64,000 nucleotides of DNA from Phoenix dactylifera (lineage: Eukaryota; Streptophyta; Magnoliopsida; Arecales; Arecaceae), in the NCBI RefSeq assembly GCF_009389715.1, contig NC_052400.1:20057674-20121673 (forward strand). Reading direction: 5' to 3'. Below the pieces are notes generated by a model that saw only the letters and a list, made by a program, of their open reading frames with translations, was not told where the DNA came from and searched no databases. This document shows, in pieces, positions 46,761 through 58,910 of the stretch; positions within the stretch are counted from its first letter, which is position 1; every line of letters starts with the position of its first letter. Both the position numbers and the translations under genes were made by a program.

Positions 46761-49700
46761 TGCGGGCCTTCCCTGGGCCGTCTTGCATTTTGTTTTCTTG
46801 TGGGCCTACCAAAAGCCTAGTATATTTGTTGTCCTCTTGTGGGCCTATCCTATGAGAACATTGAGAAGTCATAGGTTTTAACTGGTCCATTAGTAACGCT
46901 AACACCTACGTGTGGTGCGGCACCAAGATGGGCCCCTAATATGCCTTGGGTCAGGGCACTGTGACGACCAAACCTAAAATATTTGCCCAATAACATGGCA
47001 TAGTATATAAGTTGGCATCCTGTTCTGATCTATTGATTTGCCAGTGGAAAGGGAAAACAGTACAACAGGCCCAGGTTCTAGTCTAACACTTTATAGTTGG
47101 AAATTTCATACCAAGCATTATTTTTTGGGCCTGGTTTGATTGGTAAGAATAAAATGGTACATGAATCACTTGTTTCATTCCATGCCAGATCTTCGTATTT
47201 TATAAGCATGCTAGGAGGATACGCACTGGTAGTGCCAGACTGTCAAAAAATTATACTCTACACCGTATGCACCACGTGATTGTGCATCAAGATAAATACT
47301 TTATGAATAAAATTTATAAAAATGAGCGGTCGTGACTAGCTACGTGCACGGTAGCTACATGGTACACGTAGTGTAGGATATGATTCTTTTAGGCTTTCAG
47401 TTTAGTCCGGGATTTATTTTTATGCGGCAGGCCAAGACTGCTGCAGGCCTTGGCATGATTCTCAATTTATTTATCACGAGGTAGGCAACCAATAATTGGT
47501 GAGAGATTTTGGGGATTTGTGTTAGTATTTGGTTGGTCGAGTGGTTGAGCAATGGGTTGCAGGGTTCTGACTAAACAAGCAATCACTCCACTTTTGTCCA
47601 TTTTGATACTAAAAGACGTCAGTGGGAGCTTCAGGAGCATATCATCATTACGACGACAAACTGGATTAGCAGAACGGAGGTCACAAGATTAAACGATGAG
47701 TATCAAAGTTCTCTCAAGTGCTTCTCTTTTCCAGAAAGATGGTATTGGTTGGTACCATCGAGCTTTCTCGAACCTAGACAGATGTTTTGTAACCATGAGG
47801 AGCATCCTCCTTGCTTTAGTTGGAGGAATCAATGCAAGTGTGATAGGTACTGATCTTGACAATGGAGTGATGAATGTAAGTATTATAGGAACAAATATAG
47901 TACAATATGCAATGCATGGGGCGCCTCAAGAAATGAAAGCACTGATCCCACCAATCAAGATTATTTATTTAAAATATATTTAAGAAGTACTCCTCATTTT
48001 AGTTATGTCTTCCTTCTCTTTTTTTTGAAATTATGTAATTCTCTTCTTATTTCTCTTTTTCATCATGTATATTATGGACGCCTTATTAACAGAAGTAAAT
48101 GCATGGTCTCACGAGATAAAAGGCAGATGAGCAAGTCTGCATGAGATATTAGAGGAGCTTTAGATCTCTGTATGGACAAATAAAAAAATTGACGTGCCAG
48201 CCAAAAACAAGTGCATCAAAAGTTGGGTTGCTTGGAACTTTCGGGACTTAGTTTGGGTCAGGCTGGTCTAACACTAGCCTGCCAATCTTTTAGGGCTTTG
48301 ATCGAGAGACATGTTAAGTAAATTTAGATCGGGTTGAGTTTGCACGATGATCAACAAGATTGAATCCAACTTAACCTTTATTAACAGCGTGTCCAACATC
48401 ATTTAATTTGAAACTCGAACCATTTTCATGACGACTACCCTTCAATTCAAAGCTCACCAAACTGGGCAAGAGTGGCAGCATAGACCGGAAATTAGAACAG
48501 AAACTCATGACACAGCCCAAGCCAACCCAATGCGATCGAAAGCGTTCATCTGAGAATTGGAGGACAATTAAATTTTAGGGGTCAAATAATTACTTTGGTC
48601 TAACCGGCCAGAAGTTGCACCCTTACAGCATAAAACGCACTAAGCTCCTTTATTATGCGAAATAACCAGGAACCTGCTGTAGGGCCCACGGCAACTATAG
48701 TGGGGCTGGAGTGATATTCATGCAACGTACGTATAGATCACGTTCATCTTTAATCTTAAATTAATTATGATGCCATCACGATATGGCATGTTTATACTTA
48801 TACTACAGATATATCAACGTAGGATCCATGTATATATATATCTCCTCCACACGTAGCCATGAAGTATTGTCACAGAAATATCCTCTTCCACGAGTAACCG
48901 TGAATACAGAATTAGAAGTTCCATCTTCCTGTTTCTTCTATTCCATGGCTTTCAAGAGCGTGGTGTTTATATCTCACTTTGTTATACATCCTCTAATTTG
49001 CGTGGTTTCCTTCTCCATTTCCATATCATAGATACAGAGTCCACCAAGGCTAAGAAGCAAGGAGATGACCAGAGGGAAAGATACTCCACATTCAGAGACA
49101 ATCACACAGACAGAAAGAAACCCGGGCCAATGACCTTTAAACCCCACTATCCTAGCAATCAAAGCAACCTAAACAAGGAGCTCGGCCTTTCTAGCACAAG
49201 AAGAATCACGGGTTCCTTTTGAATTATTTTATCTTCAATCATTTTAGTTGGCAACCCATGCATCCTTTGGTGCGAGGAAGGGCCCATCATTGGCTTCCCG
49301 TGTGTCGTTATAACTTAAACTTGCCTAACGCACGAAGTATAATATATAATGGCAAGAGCTATCTCTGAGGAGATTAAAGGTAAGAGAAGAGAACCAACCA
49401 TTCTAAAAAGCAGCTCACTTGAGAGAATCCAAAAAGGAAGCCCATGTTCCGTTATTCTCCTCTCCACTACACAATTCCTCAGGCGACTTCTTTATGGGAC
49501 CGAATCGGCACACATGGGAGCCCTAGCAGGGCTATTCCAGTTCCCTTCGAAGAGCATCCGAGATCTGCTATAAAGAGAGAGAGATGAACTTGAGCTTTTT
49601 GGAAGGGGTGAAAGAGACTAGACATTCTTTCCTATATATCATCCATAGGGACACAAACAGACACATATACATCACCCCCATTCTATTCCCCACATGTCCA

Positions 49701-50663
49701 TTAGGATTGGAGGATTTTCTCCATTTGGCTAAAGATGTTGGAACAAAAGGCATCCATTGGCTTTGTACTAGGATTGCAAGGACAAAATGACCATATGAAC
49801 CATTTGGGATAAGCTTGAACTAGCTTGTTGCTAATAACTAAAGATGCTAAGTAACTGTAATTAGTTGCATGGAAGGAACATTACAACAATTCTACTTGCA
49901 AGAAGTCTGCTTACAAATTACTGCACTATGTCTGGTAATTTTGGTCGTAGGTCAAAAAGTACAATAGTTGAGACACGTGTGAAGCTAGAGCTACATGCGA
50001 ATTTACACTTTACAAATAAACTGAAGAATGTAGAAGTATTAGATGCGATGACTAAATTTGCAAGTGATATGCAAGCGAAAATATATAGAATGAGAGATAC
50101 TTCAATTTAGTATTTTATTCTTCTCTATGTGGAAACAGTAGTCTTACAATTTGGATACTTTCGAGGGAATTGGAACAAGATAGAGAAGATCAGCACGATC
50201 CTGATGAGAGAGGATTTGGGGATGAAAAGTGTATAAGGAGGAAAATTTGAAACGTGATGGAGGGAAGTGAGCATTTGCCCTCCTTTGAAAAAGAGGAAAA
50301 GAGAAGTCTGTTTTGGTCCTATCCTCATCCTCTTGCAAGCTCTTTATTCCTTGTGCTGGGGAACTACAAAGAAGGTTCCGCAAGTCTCCCTACATGCACG
50401 TCCAAAGCAAAGAAAAGGATGTGCAAAGAGACCACCATGCACGTTCCTCTCTCTCTCTTTCTTCCAAGCAGGAAATATTGCAGTAACTAAAGGTAGGTCA
50501 TCACCGCTGAGAAACTTCGCATCTCGTAGAGCACAATCGAATAGAATACTGCATAAAGCGGAACTAAAGTGGCTCTTATTTAACCATAACACACGCGAAC
50601 AGCAGTCACAAACACAATCATTTTCCTAGCTTTGACTACAGACTTAAACAAAGGTTTAGGGGA
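46761..50663. other. Intergenic DNA, no gene recognised
   Basis: About 3.9 kb of AT-rich DNA. The open frames at 47696-47983 (plus, 95 codons) and 49865-50110 (plus, 81 codons) have no recognised domain, no homolog I can recall and no visible gene structure, so they are not called. Confidence 0.55.
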
Positions 50664-51004
50664 TTGCATTTTGATTACAAAGGATGCTATATATCATCAC
50701 CATGCCACGTAAAAAGTTGCTGCAAACATTTTTCTAAGAATTTTGAAGGAAATTTCAGATCACCATGTGGCTTTCTTATAAATACTCTAGAAGTTGATGA
50801 GATGATTTTTTTTTTAAAAAAAAAAATCATATAACTTTAACAAAATCATCGTGAGAAGAGAAACATCTCATCAACTTCTAGAGTATTTATAAGAAAGCCA
50901 CATGGTGATCTGAAATTTCCTTCAAAATTCTTAGAAAAATGTTTGCAGCAACTTTTTACGTGGCATGGTGATGATATATAGCATCATTTGTAATCAAAAT
51001 GCAA
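50664..51004. repeat. Nearly perfect foldback, 141-bp arms and 59-bp loop
   Basis: Left arm 50664-50804 and right arm 50864-51004 are reverse complements with one mismatch seen (AAAGG versus AAATG). The arms begin TTGCATTTTGATTAC and end at the loop with GTTGATGAGATG. The loop (50805-50863) contains a T-run next to an A-run. No coding frame runs through an arm. Transcribed from either strand, it would fold into a long, almost fully paired hairpin. It lies about 1 kb downstream of the NAC gene stop. Most likely a young foldback or MITE insertion, or a fresh inverted duplication; no clear target duplication was found. Confidence 0.95.
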
Positions 51005-51999
51005 TAGTTACATCAAAATTCTTTTAGACTGATAATACAGTAATTTTTTTTCAAATAAAATGGTGGGTGCTGCTGTTTTCTTATTATGGTTTAAAGGGCT
51101 AGATCAGACGTAGTCTGTTGCAACTATTTCTTAGCAACATTGAAAATTCAATGGAAAATGCAGTACATGTTGCAGTCCAACAACATGCTAAGCTTGTTAC
51201 AGTTCTTTAATAGATACAGCCAAGAGGACATGCTTTGACACAATACTTTCTATGTCACAACACAGCTTTTATTTTGTGCCTTAATTGAACACCCTGACTT
51301 CATGTATAAAAGGACACTTCATCTTTCTTGATTCTTAAGAAGAAACAAAGGATAAAGCAAAGAAGTATTTTAAATTGAAAAAGGAGAAACATTTATTCTT
51401 CAAGCTTCGAAACCATTGAAAACTTCACTTCCAACAACAAACACTATAATTGAAAGCTCCCTCTCTTCGAAAACCTTCTCTTTTTTTTTCTCTTCTCTTC
51501 TCATTTTTTCTGTTTCAACATATAAGAAAAAATACACATAAACAATAAAATAATAATAGTTATATTACAATTAGCAATAATAACAACAACAACAATAAAA
51601 AGGTGATTATGGGTTTGATATGGTAATGATGGCAGTGTTTATTTTGATGCATGGTTGGTTGGTTCCAGGGATTTTGCCCTTCCCTTCTCCAGTCAGCAAC
51701 AGCAGCAACTTCCTTTTTCTTTTTCTATCTTTTTTTTTTTGTTTTTTCCTCTCTTTTTTTATTTCCTTCAACACATTTGCACTTTGTTTCTATCCGACCT
51801 GGATTATTGTACGATTAGTCTTTACTTGCCGAGCCGTCAGCTCCTTATCCAAATCCCTTTGGTGAAGAAGAGAGAGGAACCTCTTTGTTTTTTCCTCCCA
51901 ACTTGTTTCACCCCTTGAAAAGAACAACACTGTAAGTTCTAAGTACTGATGACACTAATGATGATGTTCTGTTAGCTTTCTTCGTTCTCCTCTCCGTTA
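51005..51999. other. 3' flank of the NAC gene
   Basis: DNA downstream of the NAC stop codon, T- and C-rich near 51700-51760. The sequence just left of 52000 is probably 3' untranslated. Nothing else is seen. Confidence 0.5.
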
Positions 52000-52733
52000 T
52001 TACCCATGATGATCTGGGTTGTCAGGTGACCAGTATGGGTACTGCCATTCTGTCTCTTGGGAGTGTGGAACAGATGTTTCCTGTCACAGCATGTGAAGGA
52101 TTTTCAAAAGAGATGAGTTTTTTTATACGTAGATATGTGCATGAGATCCAAACATGGATCACAACCCTAGAATAAAATGAAGAGATTATGTATTGCTAAA
52201 AAGAAGGCACAGAAAAATCTGGTCAAAATTAAAAATAAACATTTTTAGAAGAGGAAAAGGATGCGCATTTTCTATTTATTTCAAACTGAATAATAAACAA
52301 CATGGAAAAAATTACGGTGACATCACACTGCTTTATTCCATCAGAATAAAAAAACAAAAATCATCACACTGCTTGGTTTAGTAAGTGTTGCTGTATATAA
52401 ACCATGCAATGGAGGACCCAAATGAAATGTTAGCACCTCTGGTAATGCGTATCATCAAAATTTTAAAAAAAAAATAATAAGAGAGAGAGGGGGGGAGGAG
52501 GAAGAAGATAAACATTTTGGTTCTACGACATCATTAGACATGAAAAAACAGAAAAGTGCCTCTTTGTTTCTTTTTCTTTTTCTTTTCTATACCAGTTTTT
52601 AAAAAGAAAAACATGTTCTTATTAAAAAGGAAGACAGCCCACAAGATAAAAAGCTTGTGTTGTCACTTTTGTTGGTTTGAAAGGGAAAGAAAGGAAGTTT
52701 CTGTTTCTACCTAGGTCATAGAATAGAGGAGGA

Positions 52734-52797
<64 letters not shown>

Positions 52798-55597
52798 CCT
52801 CCCTCCTCTCTCTCTAGCATATACATTATGCCTCCAAGGTCTAGATTCTGTTTTTGTTTTTTGTTTTTTGTTTTTTGTTGCACATATATTGTCCTCATAC
52901 GAAACCAGATAGGCCCACATTTGATTTTAAATTCACCAGCTGAATGCTTTTCTCTGATAGCTTGTGTTGCCCAATAAGAACAAAAACAAATTATAATTGG
53001 CATTGTTAGATTAAATAAAACCATATATTTCTCCTTTCTTTGTCTCATTCAGATTTACTTATGATTAGCTATGGAACAAATATATAGGTTCTTTTTCCCC
53101 TGATAAGTTGATAGTGTATTGTTTTGTAAAAGCAGGTAATTGTAACAAACTAAACCGACCAAACAATTTGTAAGAGAAAAGAGAAAGACAAGTGTTCCCA
53201 ATGTGAACTGGCAATATAAAATATATCTTGGTTTCTAGGTTAATTTCAAGGGTCAGACTTACTCCTCTAATGCCAGCTGAAGTGCAACCCATTATCAATT
53301 CTTCCAGGCCAGAAGCGGATCTGTGATCCAGCTTCTGATGCTGCTGAAGCTGCTGCTGCTGCTGCTGCTGCTGTCAACAGTTGCATGAATTCCCAGTCAA
53401 TGAAAATATTAGAAGAAAACATCTAATGAAGTCCTATACTCGGACCATATGCTATGTCAATCTAAACAAAAGATTCTATATAAATGGCGAGGATCCAGCA
53501 ATCATTAATTAAGATTCTAATTAAGCTTTCCCACATCAAACGATGGACGCGTAATCCTTTTAATACCAATGGACCAACACACCAACTCATCAAAACCTCA
53601 TCTTCTTAGGCTATCAACATATAATTATCCAATTATATCAGGAGATACCTGAAACTTATCAGCTTGGAGTAGGAGCCTTGAGACATGGTAGGGGTCATTG
53701 AGCACAACTGAGGTCTGGTGCAGTGGAGGCGGGGAGATGATGGTGGAGACGGTGTTTGTAGGCCTGCTGATGTGGAAGGCTGCGGTTGGTGCCGCCTGCT
53801 GCTGCTTTTGGGCCACATGATGATGCTGCGGTAATGCGTGGTGGTGCTCAGCTTCCTCATGCTCCTCTCTTGCCTTTGGTCCTGCTCCTCCCATGCCCAC
53901 CTGCTCCATACCCATAAAACACTTGTAGCTCAATACACTTTCTTTTCCCATTTCCTCCTCCCCTTCTCTTTCAGTTTGTTTGTTATGTGTCCCTTTTCTC
54001 CCACACCTTTTTTTTGGAGTAATGTTTATTAAACGGTGATAAAATGTTCATGGTGTTTTATGTTATGATTTATATATGTGGACACTGGCTCTTTGGGTTG
54101 CTTGCACTTCGAATAAAATGATGTGAAAGTTTAGCTAAGAGGGCCTATTTTGCTTTATATACATAGGCCTTGTGTTTACGTTAGGGTATACATGTAATAT
54201 TTATGTTAGGGTACGATATAAATGATGGGAGCATGGTCTTACATGGATGCTGCTAAAGGTTTTATAAATCAATTTGAGGAAAAAAGGAAAGATCAAATAT
54301 ATACTTTAAACATTATTTTTAAGTAGAATTCCTTGTGTTTTGCTTGGGCAAGCCCGTATCATAACTGAAATTCAGGAGTCTTGTACGGTCTTCAAATCAA
54401 ATTTGGAAATTTCACATCATGGAGAAAGAAGTGTTCTAATAAAGGTAAATAAACTGCATTAAATTGAAAAGCCTTCTCGATTTTGCTTACGCTATCTGAT
54501 TATGTGCAAATAGATTGTAAGCACTCATAACTTTGCCTTCATTGCAAGGTAAGTATACGCGAGCTGAATGCTGTTGATTTGGTTTGTGCATGCGTACATC
54601 ACATAAGGAATATTGTATCCAAAATCTCATTTTGTGGTAGTACAATCTATTCTAAACAAATAAGAAAAATGGTTTTGAAATGTGAATAGTTGCAACAGAT
54701 GCATTATAAATTGTTGTTGGTGATGGTGATGTTGTTTTTGCTTCTGTTTTTTATTATTATTATTCTTATTATTTACCTTAATAGAAGAAGAACTGCATTA
54801 GTTGCTGAACTAATTAAATCGGCCTTTCCATGAACGACTTTATTATAGATACATACCTCATCAAAGCTTTTCCTAAATGGAGCAAAGCTGAAATTATCTG
54901 GCTTGATATTCTGCTGGATATCCAAGGCAGTGTATCCTGAGATACCAGCCCTAGAGTTGAGCTCATCCCTTTGGCTAACCACCTCTTTTGAGGAGCAGCT
55001 CCCACTCCCGCTCTCCCTCCTTTGGTCCATTATTCCCTCCCCAGCTGCTGCTGCTGCACTCCTATCTGACCAGTTACACTGCCTCGGCTGGGTCTGGTAG
55101 AATATCTTAGACACCACCAGCTCCCCTTCCTTCTCCTCCTCAAGCTCCCCCAAGTGGTACTGGTGCATGACCCAGTTGGTCTTCTCAGGCTTCCTGTGCT
55201 TCCCAAAGTTGGTGTACAGCACAAGTATTTTTTTGCACCCCTTTTTCCTCCCATTGACCATTACTGGCCTGGTTTTGCCAGTCTTGTGCCACCTGGTTTC
55301 ACCCCTCTGGAGGTCGCATTCTGTTTGGATCTTCCTTCTCTTTCTTGTGCCTGTGGTGTAGGCCTTGGATGGCCTGTGGAAGAAGTGTTTGCTGAGGCCA
55401 TCCCTTGTCACACCTGAAACAAAGGCGTACAGGAGATGATTGAAAGGGAATCATTTGAAGTTAGGTGTGACCAAAGGGACCATTAGTTCAGATTTTCTTG
55501 TCAGATGTAACAACCTCGAGAAGTAAAACCAAACCAAATCAAATCAGCACTCAGAGAGGTGAGAAACCTATTTAGAAACTTCTCCAGTATCTTTCCA

Positions 55598-55647
<50 letters not shown>

Positions 55648-56415
55648 GGGGAGAGAGAGAGAGAGAGAGAGATCGAATTTCAAAAAACAAGTAAGAGCTT
55701 TTTATAAACAATAATTCTTTTGCATATACCCACAAACACATGGAGAGAGAGGGAGAGGGAGAAACACTGAATTGAGTGTTAAAGACGGGAGGAAGAAGGA
55801 TGGAACGTATACCTCATAAAACTTTTCTCTACATACCCAAAGAAAAACTGCATAAAATAACAATTAATGTGAAAGAGAAAGAGACTTTTTGTGTGTGAGT
55901 TCTCCAACCTGGAAGTTTCTCAGGGTGAGTGTAGCAGATGCCATCCTCTCCTTCTATCGTGGGTATGAACTCATCTATCAGAGGATGAGACCTGGACTCT
56001 TCTCCTTTAACCTTTGCCTCAAGGTGCTCTATCAGTTCTTGGTCTGTTGGATCAAATTTTACGCCTGCCGGTAGCCCAACCCAGTCCTACAATTGTCAAA
56101 CCGTAATATACAAACTGCTTCATTCTTCCAACCGTACTATTTAATTGAAGAATTTTTAAGGGAAACACCCCAACTAATAAAGCAAACCTTATAAATTAAA
56201 ACTACAAGTATGCAGATTTCTTATTAATTTCATTTAATATCAGTTACTGCCTCCATAAAGAGAAGTACGAAGAGAATTTTATGTTTCCATACCGGCTTGC
56301 GGTCGAGCTTGTGGCCACAACTGGGACACTGCTTGGATCCACACATCCGATGCTCCTCCAGCTTGGCATCAATGAGATCGGAGCTGCTGGCTGAACCTAT
56401 GCTACTCCTGTTCAT
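52000..56415 (-). CDS. NAC075: NAC domain transcription factor, NAC075-like, 432 aa
   Basis: Six coding exons on the minus strand: 56293-56415, 55909-56086, 54857-55413, 53649-53900, 53263-53370 and 52000-52080 (1299 nt, stop TAA); all borders GT-AG with agreeing phases. The N-terminus has the zinc-knuckle-like [13 protein letters not shown] typical of the NAC073/NAC075/SND2 group. The NAC domain covers about 44-225: [84 protein letters not shown]...[11 protein letters not shown]. The C-terminal activation region has a His/Gln stretch, a Q7 run at the start of exon 5, [10 protein letters not shown], and the end QETEW...[10 protein letters not shown], which matches NAC075 rather than NAC073. 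In Arabidopsis this group regulates vascular and secondary-wall genes and ageing or flowering. Nuclear. Promoter and 5' untranslated exons right of 56415 were not placed. Confidence 0.94.
52734..52792. repeat. Compound microsatellite (TC)n(GT)n in NAC intron 5
   Basis: About 11 TC units followed by about 18 GT units, between coding exons 5 and 6. On the sense strand it reads (AC)n(GA)n. Confidence 0.95.
53350..53370 (-). repeat. CAG run at the exon 5 splice acceptor
   Basis: Sense strand reads TTGACAG then seven CAG codons (poly-Gln). The acceptor AG is followed directly by more CAG triplets, a NAGNAG-type series, so several in-frame acceptors are possible. Confidence 0.85.
55599..55672. repeat. 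Compound microsatellite (CA)n(GA)n in NAC intron 2
   Basis: About 16 CA units followed by about 20 GA units (with a short G-run interruption), between coding exons 2 and 3. The sense strand reads (TC)n(TG)n, the complement of the intron 5 tract. Confidence 0.95.
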
Positions 56416-58910
56416 GGCTACTTCATGGGCATCAGATGCTCTCCTCCATTACTTTACTGGAATCTTTTCAGAGGAAGTCCCACCGACTATACTAATCAAA
56501 TTCTGAATAAACCTCTGAAAAAGTTTGTGAGCACCAAGAAAATCAGCAAACAAGTCTTGTTCAATTGAAGAAAAACAAGCACCATCATAAAGGGGAAAAA
56601 TAAATAATAAACTTAGCCGCCTAAATAGTACGGAAATCACTTATTGAACTGATAGCAGAAGTTGAAAAGCATTTATCAAGAGCAAAACAATTTATAACAA
56701 TGAAGGTGGAAGAGAATTACTCTTGAATGAAACCTGGATCCAGGATAAGGAATTCGGCACCAACCAGATGAGAAAGACGACCAGGAGTCTAAGGAGAAGG
56801 AAGCAGAAAGAAAGGGAGGGAGAAGGGGGCGAGAGAGAGATGCCAGAGTAAGAAAGAAACGAAGGGAGAAAAGAAGAAACTGTGAGTGTGATATTAAAAC
56901 CTTCTTTAGCTTGAAAAGAAATACACGAGAATTCCTACTTTAACTGAAGCCCATGAGCAAAAGGAAGAGGTCCTCAAAAAACACTCTCTCTCTCTCACAC
57001 ACACAACCCCTTCAAACCTGTGCCCCAAACCTGGCTGTGTATACGCGGTTAAGAGAGAGAGAAAGAAGGGAGGGGGCCGGCGAGGGTTTTGATATCACTC
57101 CCCACCTTTGGGTGTTTTTTTTAGGAGTTCGGCTACTAAAGCAAAAGCAGGAAACGGCCTTCACAGCTGTTACTGCACATTCCAAAGAGCCAAAACCGAA
57201 TACTATTAAACATAAAGCATCAACACTCACACGGCATGGAATTTATACATAAAAGAGAGAGCCAATTCAGGTTTGTCTCCCTGAAAGAAAAGACCCACTA
57301 CTTCTTGGATTAAGGCCAAAAAGAATATCTCCTAACAAAACAAAAGAGGAGAATGACCACCCGTCCTACAGGTGGATGGTGAAATTACATGAAACCACAA
57401 AAGAAAGTAATATTCTTAAAATAAAGTAGAAGCTGGATCTCTATTTTTTCTTGCATGAAATGATGGAATTTCATCTATTTTTCCTTTGTCTAATAATGAA
57501 ACTGTAGGGTGGAAAAGAAGAAAGAGGGTGATAGGAGCTCACATGGGTTTTGGGATGCGCTGAAATGATGATCCTTTTGGGCATGAGGGAGGAGGTTTGC
57601 AGATGGGAAGTGGGGTTGAGGGGGTGAATCCATAGGTTGCTTCATACCTAAGGCAATGGAGGAGTACACTCGATGGACCCCAAATAAAATAAACTGAAAC
57701 ATATAATATACCACACGCCCAAGCAAACTTCAAATACAAGCAGGATCACAAATTATTATATGCTATTCCTAACTATAAATATATGCAGGTACTTAAGAGA
57801 ATATTAACAAAAAAATTAATATAAATTTAATGCATGATTTAAGAAATCTGCACCTGTTTATCTTTAGCATTTCAGGTTTGCGTTTTCCCCCTTGCAGCGT
57901 GTCCTCGTACGAGTTATTGTTAAGAAAATTATTTAAGTATTATTGAATACTGGGGACAATATCCTCTTGTGGAGGAGGAAATAGTGTGTAAGGAAGGGCC
58001 AGCTAGTGGCATAAGCTTGCCGTGGATTTTGTCGTGAGGTGGGTATGACCGCAAGGAAGGAGAGGGTGACAAGGTTAGGTTTATCTAAATTTGGCTCTGG
58101 TTTCGTTCTCCAATACTCCACTCATTAACAGTCTTCGTATCTCGCTCCTTGATTCCTTGAAGCTTAGATTATATTTACTCCTTCAGCACATCTTTGTTGT
58201 TCTTGAAATCTTAGCATATACGATCAAATCTAGTCATTTATACTCCACTAATTAACAGTCTTCGTATCTCGCTCCTTGATTCCTTGAAGCTTGGATTATA
58301 TTTACTACTTCAGCACATCTTTGTTGTTCTTGAAATCTTAGCATATACGAGCAAATCTAGTCATTTATTCTCTCCTTTCTATATTGTCATTGTGATATAA
58401 TATATGCTTGTATAGGAGCATCTCCAACCTGAGCCTTGAAAGGTTGACTTATATTGGACAAGATATAAATATATATATATTCTATAAAATATGAGATGAA
58501 TGCATATGGTAGTAGCTTTATATTTAGACCTAAGTCTAATATAAACCTTCGATAGCCCCTCAAAAACGATAAAATATAGAAATTATATGCATTTATCGTA
58601 TTTGCCTTCCATATTGCCTCCCAAGTTGCACACAAGGCAATTTTCCCATTGATATAGGGATATAAGTCATGTCAATCTTAAATTCATTGATAGATTAATT
58701 ATTACCATCTATTTATGTGCATATAAGTATGCATTGTCCCTTGTATTTGCACATTAATCTCCATATATAATGTTGTGAGAGAAAAAAAAAAAAAGAGAAC
58801 CACTTACAGTATAATTATTTGGATTTCAATATTGGAGACGCGCTACCTGAACTCTAACCCAAAATCTATAGTTACTAAGCAAACAGATATAACAATAGAG
58901 ACAAGCCCCA
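56416..58910. other. Upstream region of the NAC gene and intergenic DNA
   Basis: Holds the NAC promoter and leader, probably including a GA-rich leader segment around 56800-56880 (plus strand GA, sense CT). A 127-bp tandem duplication lies at 58115-58368. No other gene recognised. Confidence 0.5.
58115..58368. repeat. 127-bp tandem duplication
   Basis: Two adjacent copies start ACTCCACT.ATTAACAG (58115 and 58242) and share the whole following 127 bp with only a handful of differences (for example AGCTTAGATTATATTTACTC versus AGCTTGGATTATATTTACTA). Recent local duplication. Confidence 0.9.

Noticed and set aside
47696-47983. Plus-strand open frame of 95 codons with a hydrophobic middle
   Set aside because: No recognised family; the composition is not clearly coding and the surroundings are repeat-like, AT-rich DNA.
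54773-55411. Single open frame for the NAC domain starting at a methionine at 55411
   Set aside because: The first codons lie at a splice acceptor and the end runs past a clear GTATGT donor; conserved NAC subdomains upstream and downstream require the six-exon model.
55599-55672. Short tandem repeats as a possible CRISPR array or satellite
   Set aside because: Simple dinucleotide microsatellite in an intron; no spacer structure, and the genome is a plant nucleus.
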